Positions 7,436-15,394 of a DNA stretch of 37,829 bases are shown here, piece after piece. The stretch lies in assembly GCA_900545825.1 (NCBI GenBank), contig URAS01000019.1:1-37829 (forward strand), written 5' to 3'. Every line of letters starts with the position of its first letter. Within the stretch, counting starts at the first letter, position 1. The notes under the pieces were generated by a model, which did no database searches, was not told the DNA's origin, and saw only the letters and a list, made by a program, of their open reading frames with translations. Origin of the DNA: an uncultured Actinomyces sp. Its GTDB lineage: Bacteria > Actinomycetota > Actinomycetes > Actinomycetales > Actinomycetaceae. Position numbers and translations under genes: made by a program.

Positions 7436-8275
7436 ATGCGTAAACACCTTAGCGGTAGCATCGCCGCTCTCGCCGTCGCTGGAACGTTGTCCCTGGGGAT
7501 GACCGCGGCCATCGCTACCAGCCCGGCCCACGCCGACGCGAAGGACCACGAAGGTCACGTCCACGCGGTCGTCGGTGACCACCTGCTCGGCCCGACGCGC
7601 GACTACAACTGGGACTACACGACGGAACTCAAGCAGACCGATACGTTCTACATCATGGGTCTCGGCGACGCCCGCAACGGCTCCAAGATCGACGTCACGG
7701 TTGGTGACACGACGATCACCAACAATTTCCTCAAGCACACCGACCGCGGCAAGCCGGTGCAGATCACGTGGACCCCTGGCTGCGACTTTAAGCCCGGCAC
7801 GTACGAGGTGAGCGCCCGCGAGATCGTCACCGACCTCACCCCCAAGACCGTCGAGTACGCGGCCGGCACGGGCACCGTGACGATCGTCGCCGACCCGAAG
7901 TGCGAGCAGCCGAAGCCGGACAACCCGGACAACCCCGACAAGCCGGATAACCCGAACCCGCCGGACAAGCCGGACAACCCGAACCCGCCCGACAAGCCGG
8001 ATAACCCGAACCCGCCGGACAAGCCGGACAACCCGAACCCGCCGGACAAGCCGGACAACCCGAACAAGCCGGATAACCCGGGCACCGACAAGCCTGACAA
8101 CCCGGGCACCGACACGGACAAGGGCAACAACGTCGCCGCGCCGACGAAGAACACCACAGCGTCGCACCACAGCCTCGCGTCGACCGGCTCTGTTGCCGGC
8201 CTGGCGGGTCTGGTTGCCGCCGGCCTCACCGGGACCGGCCTGCTCACCGCCGCCACGCGCCGTAAGCAGCGCTAA
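7436..8275 (+). CDS. secreted LAxTG-anchored surface protein with Ig-like domain and Pro/Asp/Asn repeats
   Basis: The 279-residue precursor has a signal peptide (1-33, ending SPAHA). A domain of about 125 residues follows, with a Cys pair (TPGCDFKPGTYEVS and DPKCEQ). Next is an extended KPDNPNPPD repeat region (about residues 160-225), then the sorting signal LASTG at 247-251, a hydrophobic helix and the tail RRKQR. LAxTG is the motif used by class E sortases, so the protein is probably linked to the cell wall with the Pro-rich part as a stalk. The Ig-like domain is related to those of the next protein (shared W-x-Y start, xGL turn, G-C before a PG turn, final Cys). ATG 7436 has GGAAGGA 8 nt upstream. 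Ligand or role is unknown. Confidence 0.85.
   Translation: MRKHLSGSIAALAVAGTLSLGMTAAIATSPAHADAKDHEGHVHAVVGDHLLGPTRDYNWDYTTELKQTDTFYIMGLGDARNGSKIDVTVGDTTITNNFLKHTDRGKPVQITWTPGCDFKPGTYEVSAREIVTDLTPKTVEYAAGTGTVTIVADPKCEQPKPDNPDNPDKPDNPNPPDKPDNPNPPDKPDNPNPPDKPDNPNPPDKPDNPNKPDNPGTDKPDNPGTDTDKGNNVAAPTKNTTASHHSLASTGSVAGLAGLVAAGLTGTGLLTAATRRKQR
7912..8111 (+). repeat. in-gene 27-bp tandem repeats encoding KPDNPNPPD units
   Basis: Four near-identical 27-bp units encode the nonapeptide KPDNPNPPD and are flanked by shorter variants (NPDNPD, NPNKPDNPGTD). Synonymous differences between units (GAT/GAC, CCG/CCC) show that they are not freshly duplicated. Such arrays vary in number through slippage and set stalk length. 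Confidence 0.85.
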
Positions 8276-8317
8276 CCGCGCCCATCCGACCACCGAGACC
8301 CTCCACTCGGTTGATCA

Positions 8318-8361
8318 GCTGGCCCCGAGGACGTCACCACGCCCTCGGGGCCAGCCCTTTT
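8318..8361 (+). terminator. rho-independent terminator between the two surface protein genes
   Basis: A perfect 13-bp GC-rich stem (8318-8330 with 8343-8355, GCTGGCCCCGAGG and its complement) closes a 12-nt loop and is followed by CCTTTT. It lies 42 bp after the stop, so the second surface gene probably has its own promoter in 8362-8463. Confidence 0.8.
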
Positions 8362-8463
8362 GCCTGCTGGGAGGGCGCTGGGAGAAGCCGGGCTTATGCG
8401 GTAGTTTGCGGGTGACGCTGTTAGGATTGCGTGGGAACAGTCTGAGGGAAGGAAGTACCTGTC

Positions 8464-9975
8464 ATGTACAGGAAACTCGCGGCCTACATCGTGGCGATCC
8501 TGGCCGTGGCTGCCATTGCTATCGGGCCGGCTCTGATGACTCCCACGTCGGCTTCGGCAGACGGTGGGGCGGCCACGTCGGACACCGCTAATACCAGCCA
8601 ACCTGCGGATACGGCCGCGACGACCGAGACGACCGACACGCCGAGCGCAACCAACACGCCGGCCACGACCGACACGCCCGAGAGCGATACACCCGAGAGC
8701 GGCGACGTCGACGAAATGGACGCGCCGGCCGACACCGCCACCGTCGGCGGCACCGGCAGCGCGCAACACGGCCTCTACAAGTGGACCTACACGCCGCAGA
8801 CCGTGGCGCAGGGCCAGACCGTGACGATCACGGGGCTCAAGATGGTTCACGTCGCCTCGACCCCCACGTTCTCGCTTGACGGCACAGTCGTTAGCAGCCA
8901 CCGGAAGCTCACGCCGTTCGGCCTCTCCTACGGCACAACCTTCACCGTCGGCTGCGACGTCACGCCCGGCGAGCACCAGCTGTCCGGCGTCAGCTACGAC
9001 CTCCTCCACGTGGGGCACGACCTCGGTTCGGGCACGCTGACCGTCGTCGCCGGCCGCGACTGCACCACCCCCAAGATGTCCGTCGGCACGCTGGGTGCCG
9101 ACTCGACGCTGCCCGTCACCGTCACCGACGCCGTCCCGGGCGACCAGGTGAGCGTCACGGTCAACGGGATCACCGGCACCGGCACCGTCGGCGAGGACGG
9201 CACCGCCCTCGTCAAGCTGCCCGTCGACTGCACGATGCCGTCCGGCTCGTACACGGCCCAGGCCACGCTCAGCGGCGCGCCCGGCGTCGACGGCGAGCAG
9301 AAAGTGTCGACGACCTTCACGTTTACCCAGTCGCAGGCGTGCGCGCCCGCGATGGCCGTCGACAGGCAGGTCGCCGACCAGGGCGACACCATCCACATCA
9401 CCGTGTCGAACGTCCTCAAGACCGACGCCGTCTCGATCCACGCGGGCGAGACGCCGATCGCCGGCACGTGGAAGGACGGCGTGTTCACCGCCGACTGGGC
9501 CACCACCTGCGACGTCGCCGCGAGCACCTACCCGATCACCGCGACCGTCGCGCGTGATGGCGACGCCGTGACCGTCGCGAACGGCGACGGCTCGACCGCC
9601 GTCGTCCTCGGAGCGGGCTTCGAGTGCAAGTCCACCACCGGCGGGACGACCACCGGCGGCAGCACCACGGGCGGGACGAGCAGCAGCAAGACGCCGTCCG
9701 ACAGCGAACTCGAGGCCCTGATGGGCACCGCCACCACCCCGCACGCCACCCAAACGCTGGCCAGCGGCGGCGCAGACCCGTTCTCGACGATGTCGTCCTC
9801 CAAGGCCAAGCTGGCGAAGACCGGTTCCGTCGCGCTGTTCTCGGCGCTGATGGCCGTCATCCTGGCCGTCGGCGGCTGGGTGCTGTCGCACTACGGGCGC
9901 GAATACGAACAGCGGCGTGCCGCCTACGAGGCGACCCTCGAGGAACGCCGCCGCCAGATGCGCGAGCAGAAGTAA
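8464..9975 (+). CDS. secreted LAxTG surface protein with three Cys-paired Ig-like modules
   Basis: The 503-residue precursor starts with a signal peptide (about 1-32, TPTSASA). A Thr/Asp/Glu-rich low-complexity segment (to about residue 95) follows. Then come three related beta-rich modules, each with a Cys before a turn and a closing Cys: VGCDVTPGEHQLS to GRDCTT, VDCTMPSGSYTAQ to QACAP, and TTCDVAASTYPIT to FECKS. A Gly/Thr/Ser linker leads to LAKTG (450-454), a membrane helix, and an unusually long charged tail (HYGREYEQRRAAYEATLEER and on) instead of a few basic residues. The first module is visibly related to the single module of the preceding protein. ATG 8464 follows GGAAGGAAG; the spacing is slightly long. 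Function unknown; a wall-attached binding or structural protein is the simplest reading. Confidence 0.85.
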   Translation: MYRKLAAYIVAILAVAAIAIGPALMTPTSASADGGAATSDTANTSQPADTAATTETTDTPSATNTPATTDTPESDTPESGDVDEMDAPADTATVGGTGSAQHGLYKWTYTPQTVAQGQTVTITGLKMVHVASTPTFSLDGTVVSSHRKLTPFGLSYGTTFTVGCDVTPGEHQLSGVSYDLLHVGHDLGSGTLTVVAGRDCTTPKMSVGTLGADSTLPVTVTDAVPGDQVSVTVNGITGTGTVGEDGTALVKLPVDCTMPSGSYTAQATLSGAPGVDGEQKVSTTFTFTQSQACAPAMAVDRQVADQGDTIHITVSNVLKTDAVSIHAGETPIAGTWKDGVFTADWATTCDVAASTYPITATVARDGDAVTVANGDGSTAVVLGAGFECKSTTGGTTTGGSTTGGTSSSKTPSDSELEALMGTATTPHATQTLASGGADPFSTMSSSKAKLAKTGSVALFSALMAVILAVGGWVLSHYGREYEQRRAAYEATLEERRRQMREQK

Positions 9976-10014
9976 GGCTGCGGCCCCGTCCGCGGGGCAC
10001 TGACGCGTCGGGAT

Positions 10015-10103
10015 AAACCCGTGAACGTGATCTTTTTTGGTCACGTTCACGGGTTTTCCTGCATGAAGGTGACCTTTCTGTCCAGAAGCATCACGCTCAC
10101 GGG
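10015..10103. repeat. family-1 double-palindrome element, copy 2
   Basis: The first hairpin is a perfect 16-bp stem (10015-10030 with 10041-10056) around the same T6-containing loop as copy 1. The second palindrome is decayed (GGTGACC at 10068-10074 against ATCACGCTCAC at 10090-10100). It has the same orientation as copy 1, so the two form direct repeats 3,028 bp apart. It sits between the convergent ends of the surface protein and MFS genes. Confidence 0.9.
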
Positions 10104-10120
10104 CGGAGGGGTGGGGCGGG

Positions 10121-11473
10121 TCAGCGCGCGCCAGGGAGGGCTCGGCGGGTGATGGGGATGAGCACCAGCGAGGCGACGGCGAGGGCCAGGTAGAGGACGC
10201 CGCTCACGCGTGGATGCCCGACGACGACGGTAGCCGAGATGATCGCCGAGAAAATGGCGCCGAACAGGGCATACGGGACGCTTTCGGACATGACGGACGC
10301 GGTCGCAACCTCGGAATCGGTCATGCCGTCGGGGGTCTCGGGGGGCTCGAAGGCGCGGTTCATCGAGTCGAGGTAGACGAACCCGATCCCGACGCCGCAG
10401 ACGGTCCAGCCGGCAAGGAACTCCCCGGTCGCGAGGGCGCCCTCGCTGAGCCCGCACGACTTCGCCAGCAGGCCAAACCCGACCGCCAGCAGCAGCGTGC
10501 CCGAGGTCGTCCGCGCGAGGAAGCGGCCGCGCGCGTTCGCGGGGTGCGTGCCCGTCCACATCCCGACGAGTGACCACGCGCAGCCCGACCCCGCCAGCAA
10601 AAAGCCCAGGTGGGCGACGTCGAAGTGGTGGACTTCGGTGGCGATGACCGCGATGGACGCGTCGGCACCCAGGTAGGCGCCGCTGACGACGAACAGCGCA
10701 AGGAGGGCGGCACGGCGCGGCGACGCCGCCCGGAACGTCCCGGCGGGCATAAGCTGCCACACCGCCGCCGCTGCCATGATGAAACCGCCAACGAGCAGGG
10801 GAATCGTCGCGCGCGGGACGCCCGACGACACCGAAATGACGAGGATCCCCGCGAACAGCAGCACCGAGAACAGGGCGGTGCGGCGCAGGTTTTCGTCGGC
10901 GGCGGCCTCGGCGGGGTCGACCCCGCGGTGGCCGAGGTTGCGGATGACGACGAGCCTGGCCAGCCACAACACCGGCAGGTAGAGGACGAGCGCCCACCGC
11001 CACCCCAGCAGGTGGGTGAAGAACGCGCCGTACGACGGGCCGGCGAGGGCGGCGATGGCCCACATGGCCGAGATGCTCGCGAGGACGCGCTGCCGCCACG
11101 TCGGCGACAGGTACGAGACGACCGTCGACATCGACACCGCCGCCAGCACCCCCGACGCCAGCCCGGAAATCACGCGCCCACCGGCGAAAACGATGATCTG
11201 CGGAGCCAGGGCCGAGACGCCCGCGCCCACCGAAAACGCGATCGTCCCCCAGGCCAGCAGACGGCCCGGGTGCCAGCGACGCAGCAGCGCCGGGCCGAAC
11301 GGCAGGGTGAGGAACATCGACGCCGTCGCCGTCGACGTGACGACGCCGAACAGGCTGCGCGCGTCGAGGTCGCGGCCGATCATCGGGACGATGAGGGTGA
11401 CGAGGTACGTCTGCATGGCGCCGATCAGCTCGATGATGACGAGGGCGATGGCGAGGCGTAACTCGCGGCTCAC
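10121..11473 (-). CDS. MFS transporter
   Basis: The 450-residue protein has about twelve to fourteen membrane segments. The loop after helix 2 (ALLRRWHPGRLLAWG) corresponds to the MFS motif A region in a degenerate form. GGRVISGLASGVLAAVSMSTVVSYLSP matches the helix 4 region. These features suit a drug/solute:proton antiporter of the DHA type, but nothing shows the substrate. GTG 11473 is preceded by GAGGGAGG about 6 nt upstream. It is divergent from the Pro/Gln-rich membrane protein gene and convergent with the surface protein gene. The C-terminal half contains a long loop (EPPETPDGMTDSEVATAS) before the last helices. Confidence 0.85.
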   Translation of the reverse strand: MSRELRLAIALVIIELIGAMQTYLVTLIVPMIGRDLDARSLFGVVTSTATASMFLTLPFGPALLRRWHPGRLLAWGTIAFSVGAGVSALAPQIIVFAGGRVISGLASGVLAAVSMSTVVSYLSPTWRQRVLASISAMWAIAALAGPSYGAFFTHLLGWRWALVLYLPVLWLARLVVIRNLGHRGVDPAEAAADENLRRTALFSVLLFAGILVISVSSGVPRATIPLLVGGFIMAAAAVWQLMPAGTFRAASPRRAALLALFVVSGAYLGADASIAVIATEVHHFDVAHLGFLLAGSGCAWSLVGMWTGTHPANARGRFLARTTSGTLLLAVGFGLLAKSCGLSEGALATGEFLAGWTVCGVGIGFVYLDSMNRAFEPPETPDGMTDSEVATASVMSESVPYALFGAIFSAIISATVVVGHPRVSGVLYLALAVASLVLIPITRRALPGAR

Positions 11474-11631
11474 GCGGCACCTCCCTCGGCGGCTGAACGG
11501 GCGTGCGGGCCGGTGGCGGCCGACACCGACCGTTCCACCCTACCGGCCCTCCCACACCCGCGCCGGGGCACCGACTAAACTGGGAGCGCAACGCACGCCA
11601 GCTTCGACTACCCCTCTGACCGGGAGATTCC

Positions 11632-12969
11632 ATGTCTTCACCGTCCGACCCCACGGCAACGCCCGCCGAGAACGACCCGACCACGTCCGCCTTCACGGAG
11701 CCGAGGGCGGCTTCCCCGGATGCCGGGGAGGCCGACGCTCACGCCGCGCCGGTCGAGCCCGACGCTCCCACGCAAGCGCAGCCGGCGTCGCCCGTCGCAC
11801 AGCCTGAGCCCGCACAGCCCGCGGCCGTGACGTCCCCGGTCACGGAGCCGATTCCGCAGTCGGGTGCCCAGCCGCAGGCGCCCTCGCAGGCGCCCGCTCA
11901 AGCGACCCAGCCGTTCCCGCCGGCGCAGCCGACCCAGCCGTTCGCGCAGCCGCAGCAGGCGGCGCCCTCGCAGGCGGTGCGGCCGACGCAGCCGGTGCAG
12001 GTGCCGGTGCCTCCGCAGCCGACGCAGCCTGTCGCGCAGCCTGCGAATCCGTACGCAGGCCCGGCCGGTTATCCGCCGGCGTATCCCGTGCAGCCGCCGG
12101 CGCCCGCCCAGCAGCAGCCGCAGCAGTATGCGCAGCCGGGTTATCCGCCGGCGTATCCGGTGCCTCCCGCCTACCCGGGCGCATACCCGGGTGCGGCGGG
12201 GCAGGTGCCGGCGCCGCCGCAGCCCGGCCCGTCGTTCTCCCAGCAGGTGAGCAGTGGCGCGGCGAACGTGTCCGCCCAGGCGACCTCCACCGCGAAACAG
12301 GTTGCGACCAGCGCTTTCGGCCGGGACGTCGCGGGCGTGTGGCAGGGTTTCCTCGAGTACATGCGCGGGCACGACGCCGGCGTCGCCCGCGACTACATGG
12401 AACGGAAGTACGCGTGGGGGATCGTCCTCGGCGGCCTGGCGATCATCGCCGGGTGGGTCATGGCGTTCACAAAAGACCACGCGTACAACCTGGCCGACAG
12501 CAGCGTGAACTGGCTGGCACACAGCCTGACCGGATATTCCACCGAGGGCGCTATCGAATTGTCCGCGGGCGACTGGTTTAAGGCATTCTTCCTGTTCGGC
12601 ATCTTCTTTGCGATTTTGCTGGCCCTGCGCGCCGTCGAGGTCTTTTGCGCCCTGCGGATTCGCCATGTTCAGGTGCAATTCCCGGCCGCGCTTAACGTGC
12701 TGGCGGCGTCGTACACGCCGCTCATGGTCATCCTTTTCCCGCTGGCCCTGCTGTACGCCTTGCCGTCCGCCGGACTGATGGTGGCGATGGCGGGTCTCGG
12801 GACAGTTGTTGCGGCGTTCTTTACGACGACGGCGGAATTGTCGCTCTACCACAATATGAGCGCCCTCAACGAGGGCGATAAATCGCTGGTGTTGCCCCAC
12901 GCGATTTTGACGATCGTGTGGCAGGCCGTCATGATGCTCGTCACCGTGTCGTTCTTGTCGTCGATGTAA
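11632..12969 (+). CDS. membrane protein with long Pro/Gln/Ala-rich cytoplasmic-type N-terminus
   Basis: The first 200 or so of 445 residues are low complexity (runs such as PTQPFAQPQQAAPSQA and YPPAYPVPPAYPGAYPGAAG). An amphipathic stretch (NVSAQATSTAKQVATSAFG) leads to a membrane domain of about five helices starting near residue 262 (WGIVLGGLAIIAGWVMAF). No family is recognised with confidence; the layout resembles actinobacterial Pro-rich tail plus Yip1-like or uncharacterised membrane proteins. ATG 11632 has GGGAGA 4 nt upstream. The coding frame is convincing from codon use and the hydrophobic half. A strong terminator follows, so it is monocistronic or the end of its unit. Confidence 0.7.
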   Translation: MSSPSDPTATPAENDPTTSAFTEPRAASPDAGEADAHAAPVEPDAPTQAQPASPVAQPEPAQPAAVTSPVTEPIPQSGAQPQAPSQAPAQATQPFPPAQPTQPFAQPQQAAPSQAVRPTQPVQVPVPPQPTQPVAQPANPYAGPAGYPPAYPVQPPAPAQQQPQQYAQPGYPPAYPVPPAYPGAYPGAAGQVPAPPQPGPSFSQQVSSGAANVSAQATSTAKQVATSAFGRDVAGVWQGFLEYMRGHDAGVARDYMERKYAWGIVLGGLAIIAGWVMAFTKDHAYNLADSSVNWLAHSLTGYSTEGAIELSAGDWFKAFFLFGIFFAILLALRAVEVFCALRIRHVQVQFPAALNVLAASYTPLMVILFPLALLYALPSAGLMVAMAGLGTVVAAFFTTTAELSLYHNMSALNEGDKSLVLPHAILTIVWQAVMMLVTVSFLSSM

Positions 12970-12977
12970 ATCCTCGC

Positions 12978-13011
12978 GGGCGGGCGCCCATTCACTCGAG
13001 GGCGCCCGCCC
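12978..13011 (+). terminator. hairpin after the Pro/Gln-rich membrane protein gene
   Basis: A perfect 12-bp stem (GGGCGGGCGCCC at 12978-12989 with its complement at 13000-13011) closes a 10-nt loop, 8 bp after the stop codon. It is followed by CGTTGT with no U-run. The DUF808 gene starts 22 bp further on. Confidence 0.75.
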
Positions 13012-13033
13012 CGTTGTCCCTTAAAGGAGGGTT

Positions 13034-13978
13034 ATGGCCGGTCTGGTCGCTCTGCTCGACGACATCGCCACGCTGGCGAAAATGGCCGCAGCCAGCACGG
13101 ATGACGTGGCCGCGGCGACCGGCAAGGCCAGCGCCAAGGCCGTCAGCGTCGTCGTCGACGACACCGCCGTGACGCCGCAGTACCTCGAGGGGATCACGCC
13201 CAAGCGCGAGCTGCCGATCATCAAGCGGATTACCGTGGGGTCGCTGCGCAACAAGATCATCATCATCCTGCCGATCGCCCTCGTTCTTAGCCAGTTTGCG
13301 CCATTCCTCATCCCACCACTCTTGCTCATCGGCGGCATTTATCTGGCATACGAGGGAATGGAGAAAGTCTGGGAAAAGGTCCTCGGCACGGGAGGCGACG
13401 AACCCCAGGCCGCCCAGGGCGAGGATGCCGAGGACGCCATCGTCAATTCGGCCGTACGCACCGACCTCATTCTGTCGACGGAAATCATGATCATGGCGCT
13501 CAACGAGGTAAAGTCCGAGGGCCTGGTGGCGCGGACGATCACTCTCATTATCGTCGCGTTAGTCATCACGTTTTTCGTCTACGGGATCGTCGCCATCTTC
13601 GTCAAAATGGACGACATCGGCGCTCATTTGGCGAAGGGAGATTCCGCCGGGATGCGGGCGTTGGGCCGCGGCATTGTTCGCGCGATGCCGACCGTGCTGT
13701 CCGGGGTCGGGATTATCGGGACGTTCGCGATGATTTGGGTCGGCGGGCACCTCGCCCTCTCGTCCGGGGCGACGCTCGGGTGGGAGGCGCCCGAACACCT
13801 GGTCCACACGCTGGTCGCGCCCGCCGAGCACGTCGCCGGCGTCGGCGGCTTCCTCGGCTGGTGCGTCGACACGGCGTGCTCCGCCCTCGTCGGCGCCCTC
13901 GTCGGGTCCCTTGTCGTCGGCATCGTCGCGGGGATCCGCCGCGCGATCAAGCACGACCCCGCCCCTGCGAGGGGCTAG
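13034..13978 (+). CDS. DUF808 (YedI-type) inner membrane protein
   Basis: The 314-residue protein opens with the family signature AGLVALLDDIATLAKMAAAS followed by DDVAAATGKASAKAVSVVVDDTAVTPQYL. The conserved block PKRELPIIKRITVGSLRNK comes next, then IYLAYEGMEKVWEK. Several membrane helices fill the rest. DUF808 proteins are widespread in proteobacteria and actinobacteria, but their biochemical role is not established. The start ATG 13034 has AAAGGAGG 4 nt upstream. The stop codon overlaps the xylB stop on the other strand in the tetranucleotide CTAG (13975-13978). Confidence 0.9.
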   Translation: MAGLVALLDDIATLAKMAAASTDDVAAATGKASAKAVSVVVDDTAVTPQYLEGITPKRELPIIKRITVGSLRNKIIIILPIALVLSQFAPFLIPPLLLIGGIYLAYEGMEKVWEKVLGTGGDEPQAAQGEDAEDAIVNSAVRTDLILSTEIMIMALNEVKSEGLVARTITLIIVALVITFFVYGIVAIFVKMDDIGAHLAKGDSAGMRALGRGIVRAMPTVLSGVGIIGTFAMIWVGGHLALSSGATLGWEAPEHLVHTLVAPAEHVAGVGGFLGWCVDTACSALVGALVGSLVVGIVAGIRRAIKHDPAPARG

Positions 13979-15309
13979 TCCGCGTCCACCCAGTCGAGGC
14001 CGGCTGCCTTTGCCGCCTGGCGGGCGGCGCCGATGGCGACGTATTCGCCGGGCTCGGGGACGGTGACCTCGGCGCCCCAGGCGGCGGGCGCCAGCTGCTG
14101 GACGGCCGTCGACTTCGCGCCACCGCCGACGAGGACGATCCGCCCAACCGGCACATCCAGCGCGCGCACCGCGTCGAGGGCGTAGCCCATGAGCCCAATC
14201 AGGCCCTCGACGCTCGCGCGGGCCACGTGCGCGGGATCGGTGTTCGCCAGCGTCATCCCCTGCAGCGTCGCCGTCGCATCGGGCAGGTTCGGGGTGCGCT
14301 CGCCCTCGAAATACGGGGTGAGCGTCAGGCCGGCAGCGTCCTCGACGCTGAGGGCCAGCCGGTCAAACTCGCGATAATCGACGCCCAGCATCCGCGCCAT
14401 TGCGTCGATAATCCGCGACGCGTTGAGCGTGCACGCCAGCGGCAGCCAGCACCCGCTGGCGTCTGAAAAGCCCGCGACCAGGCCCGACTCGTCGGACACG
14501 GCGTGCTGCGACACCGCGGCGACGACGCCGGAGGTCCCCAGCGACACGAGGGCGTCGCCCGCACGTAGCCCGACGCCCAGCGCGGCGCCCGCGTTGTCGC
14601 CGCAGCCCGGCCCGAGGACGACGTCGCCCCAGCCGGAGGCGGGATCGGCGTGCCCGGCGACCTCGTTCGTCCCGAGAATCCGCGGGAGAATCATCCGTTC
14701 GGCCGTATCCTCGCCGACCGCGAGCGCCAGCAGGTCGCGGCGGTAGGTGACACTGTCGCGGTCGACGTAGCAGGTACCGGACGCGTCGGAGCGGTCGGTG
14801 ACGAGGGCGTCGAGGCCGCCTTCGCCGGCGATTTTCCAGGTCAGCCAGTCGTGGGGCAGGCAGACGGCGGCGGTGCGGGCCAGGTTGTCGGGTTCGTTTT
14901 CCGCCAGCCAGCCGAGTTTCGTCAGGGTGAACGACGCGACGGGGACGCAGCCGGTCTGCCGCGCCCACCACCCCGCACCCTGGCGTTCGACCAGGTCGGA
15001 CGCCACTTTCGCGGAGCGCGTGTCGTTCCACAGGAGGGCGTCGCGGACGACGCGGCCGTCCTCGTCGAGGCAGACCATGCCGTGCTGCTGCCCGCCGACG
15101 CTGAGGGCGGCGACGTCGTCGAGGCCGCCGGCCAGGCGGGTGGCTTCGCGGAACGCGTCCCACCAGTGCTGCGGGTCGACGGATGTGCCGTCGGGGTGCG
15201 CGGCCTTGCCCTGGCGGACGATGCGGCCGGTGCGCGGGTCGCAGATGACGACCTTGCAGGACTGGGTCGACGTGTCGACGCCCGCAACAAACTGCTTTTT
15301 ATCTGGCAT
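13975..15309 (-). CDS. xylB: xylulokinase (FGGY family)
   Basis: The 444-residue cytoplasmic kinase would phosphorylate D-xylulose to xylulose 5-phosphate. It shows AGVDTSTQSCKVVICD (phosphate-1 loop), LSVGGQQHGMVCLD and ALLWNDTRSAK (substrate contacts), SASFTLTKLGWL-type helix SFTLTKLGWLAENEPDN, GCGDNAGAALGVGL with the catalytic-base Asp, LTPYFEGERTPNLPDA, and VLVGGGAKSTAVQQLAP (adenosine motif). Length is a little under the usual 480-500. ATG 15309 follows AAGGAGGG; the frame continues 13 codons upstream without a ribosome site. The divergent ROK gene and shared palindrome suggest repression lifted by a pentose. No xylose isomerase or transporter is in the window. Confidence 0.88.
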   Translation of the reverse strand: MPDKKQFVAGVDTSTQSCKVVICDPRTGRIVRQGKAAHPDGTSVDPQHWWDAFREATRLAGGLDDVAALSVGGQQHGMVCLDEDGRVVRDALLWNDTRSAKVASDLVERQGAGWWARQTGCVPVASFTLTKLGWLAENEPDNLARTAAVCLPHDWLTWKIAGEGGLDALVTDRSDASGTCYVDRDSVTYRRDLLALAVGEDTAERMILPRILGTNEVAGHADPASGWGDVVLGPGCGDNAGAALGVGLRAGDALVSLGTSGVVAAVSQHAVSDESGLVAGFSDASGCWLPLACTLNASRIIDAMARMLGVDYREFDRLALSVEDAAGLTLTPYFEGERTPNLPDATATLQGMTLANTDPAHVARASVEGLIGLMGYALDAVRALDVPVGRIVLVGGGAKSTAVQQLAPAAWGAEVTVPEPGEYVAIGAARQAAKAAGLDWVDAD

Positions 15310-15351
15310 GACGCCCTCCTTGGCCTCACGTGGGTCCCCAGCGACCATTTA

Positions 15352-15394
15352 GTGTTGCTTCTAAACTATATGGGTGAGTCGATATAGTCAACAC
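15352..15394. promoter_or_regulatory. divergent xylB / ROK control region with nested palindrome
   Basis: The inner inverted repeat ACTATAT (15365-15371) and ATATAGT (15382-15388) is embraced by GTGTTG (15352-15357) and CAACAC (15389-15394). The right arm holds TATAGT, 6 nt before the ROK ATG. The left arm holds the mirror TATAGT on the minus strand, with a TTGACT -35 candidate (plus 15386-15391) 15 bp upstream for xylB. A dimeric repressor bound here would cover both -10 elements. Confidence 0.7.

Noticed and set aside
7912..8111. Possible CRISPR-like or minisatellite array
   Set aside because: The 27-bp units have no spacers, keep the reading frame and encode a regular Pro-rich stalk inside a secreted protein.
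6988..10071. Short peptides starting MNVTKKDHVHGF encoded at the minus strand of family-1 copies 1 and 2
   Set aside because: The shared peptide is the automatic translation of the repeated palindrome. There is no ribosome binding site and the frames diverge right after the repeat.
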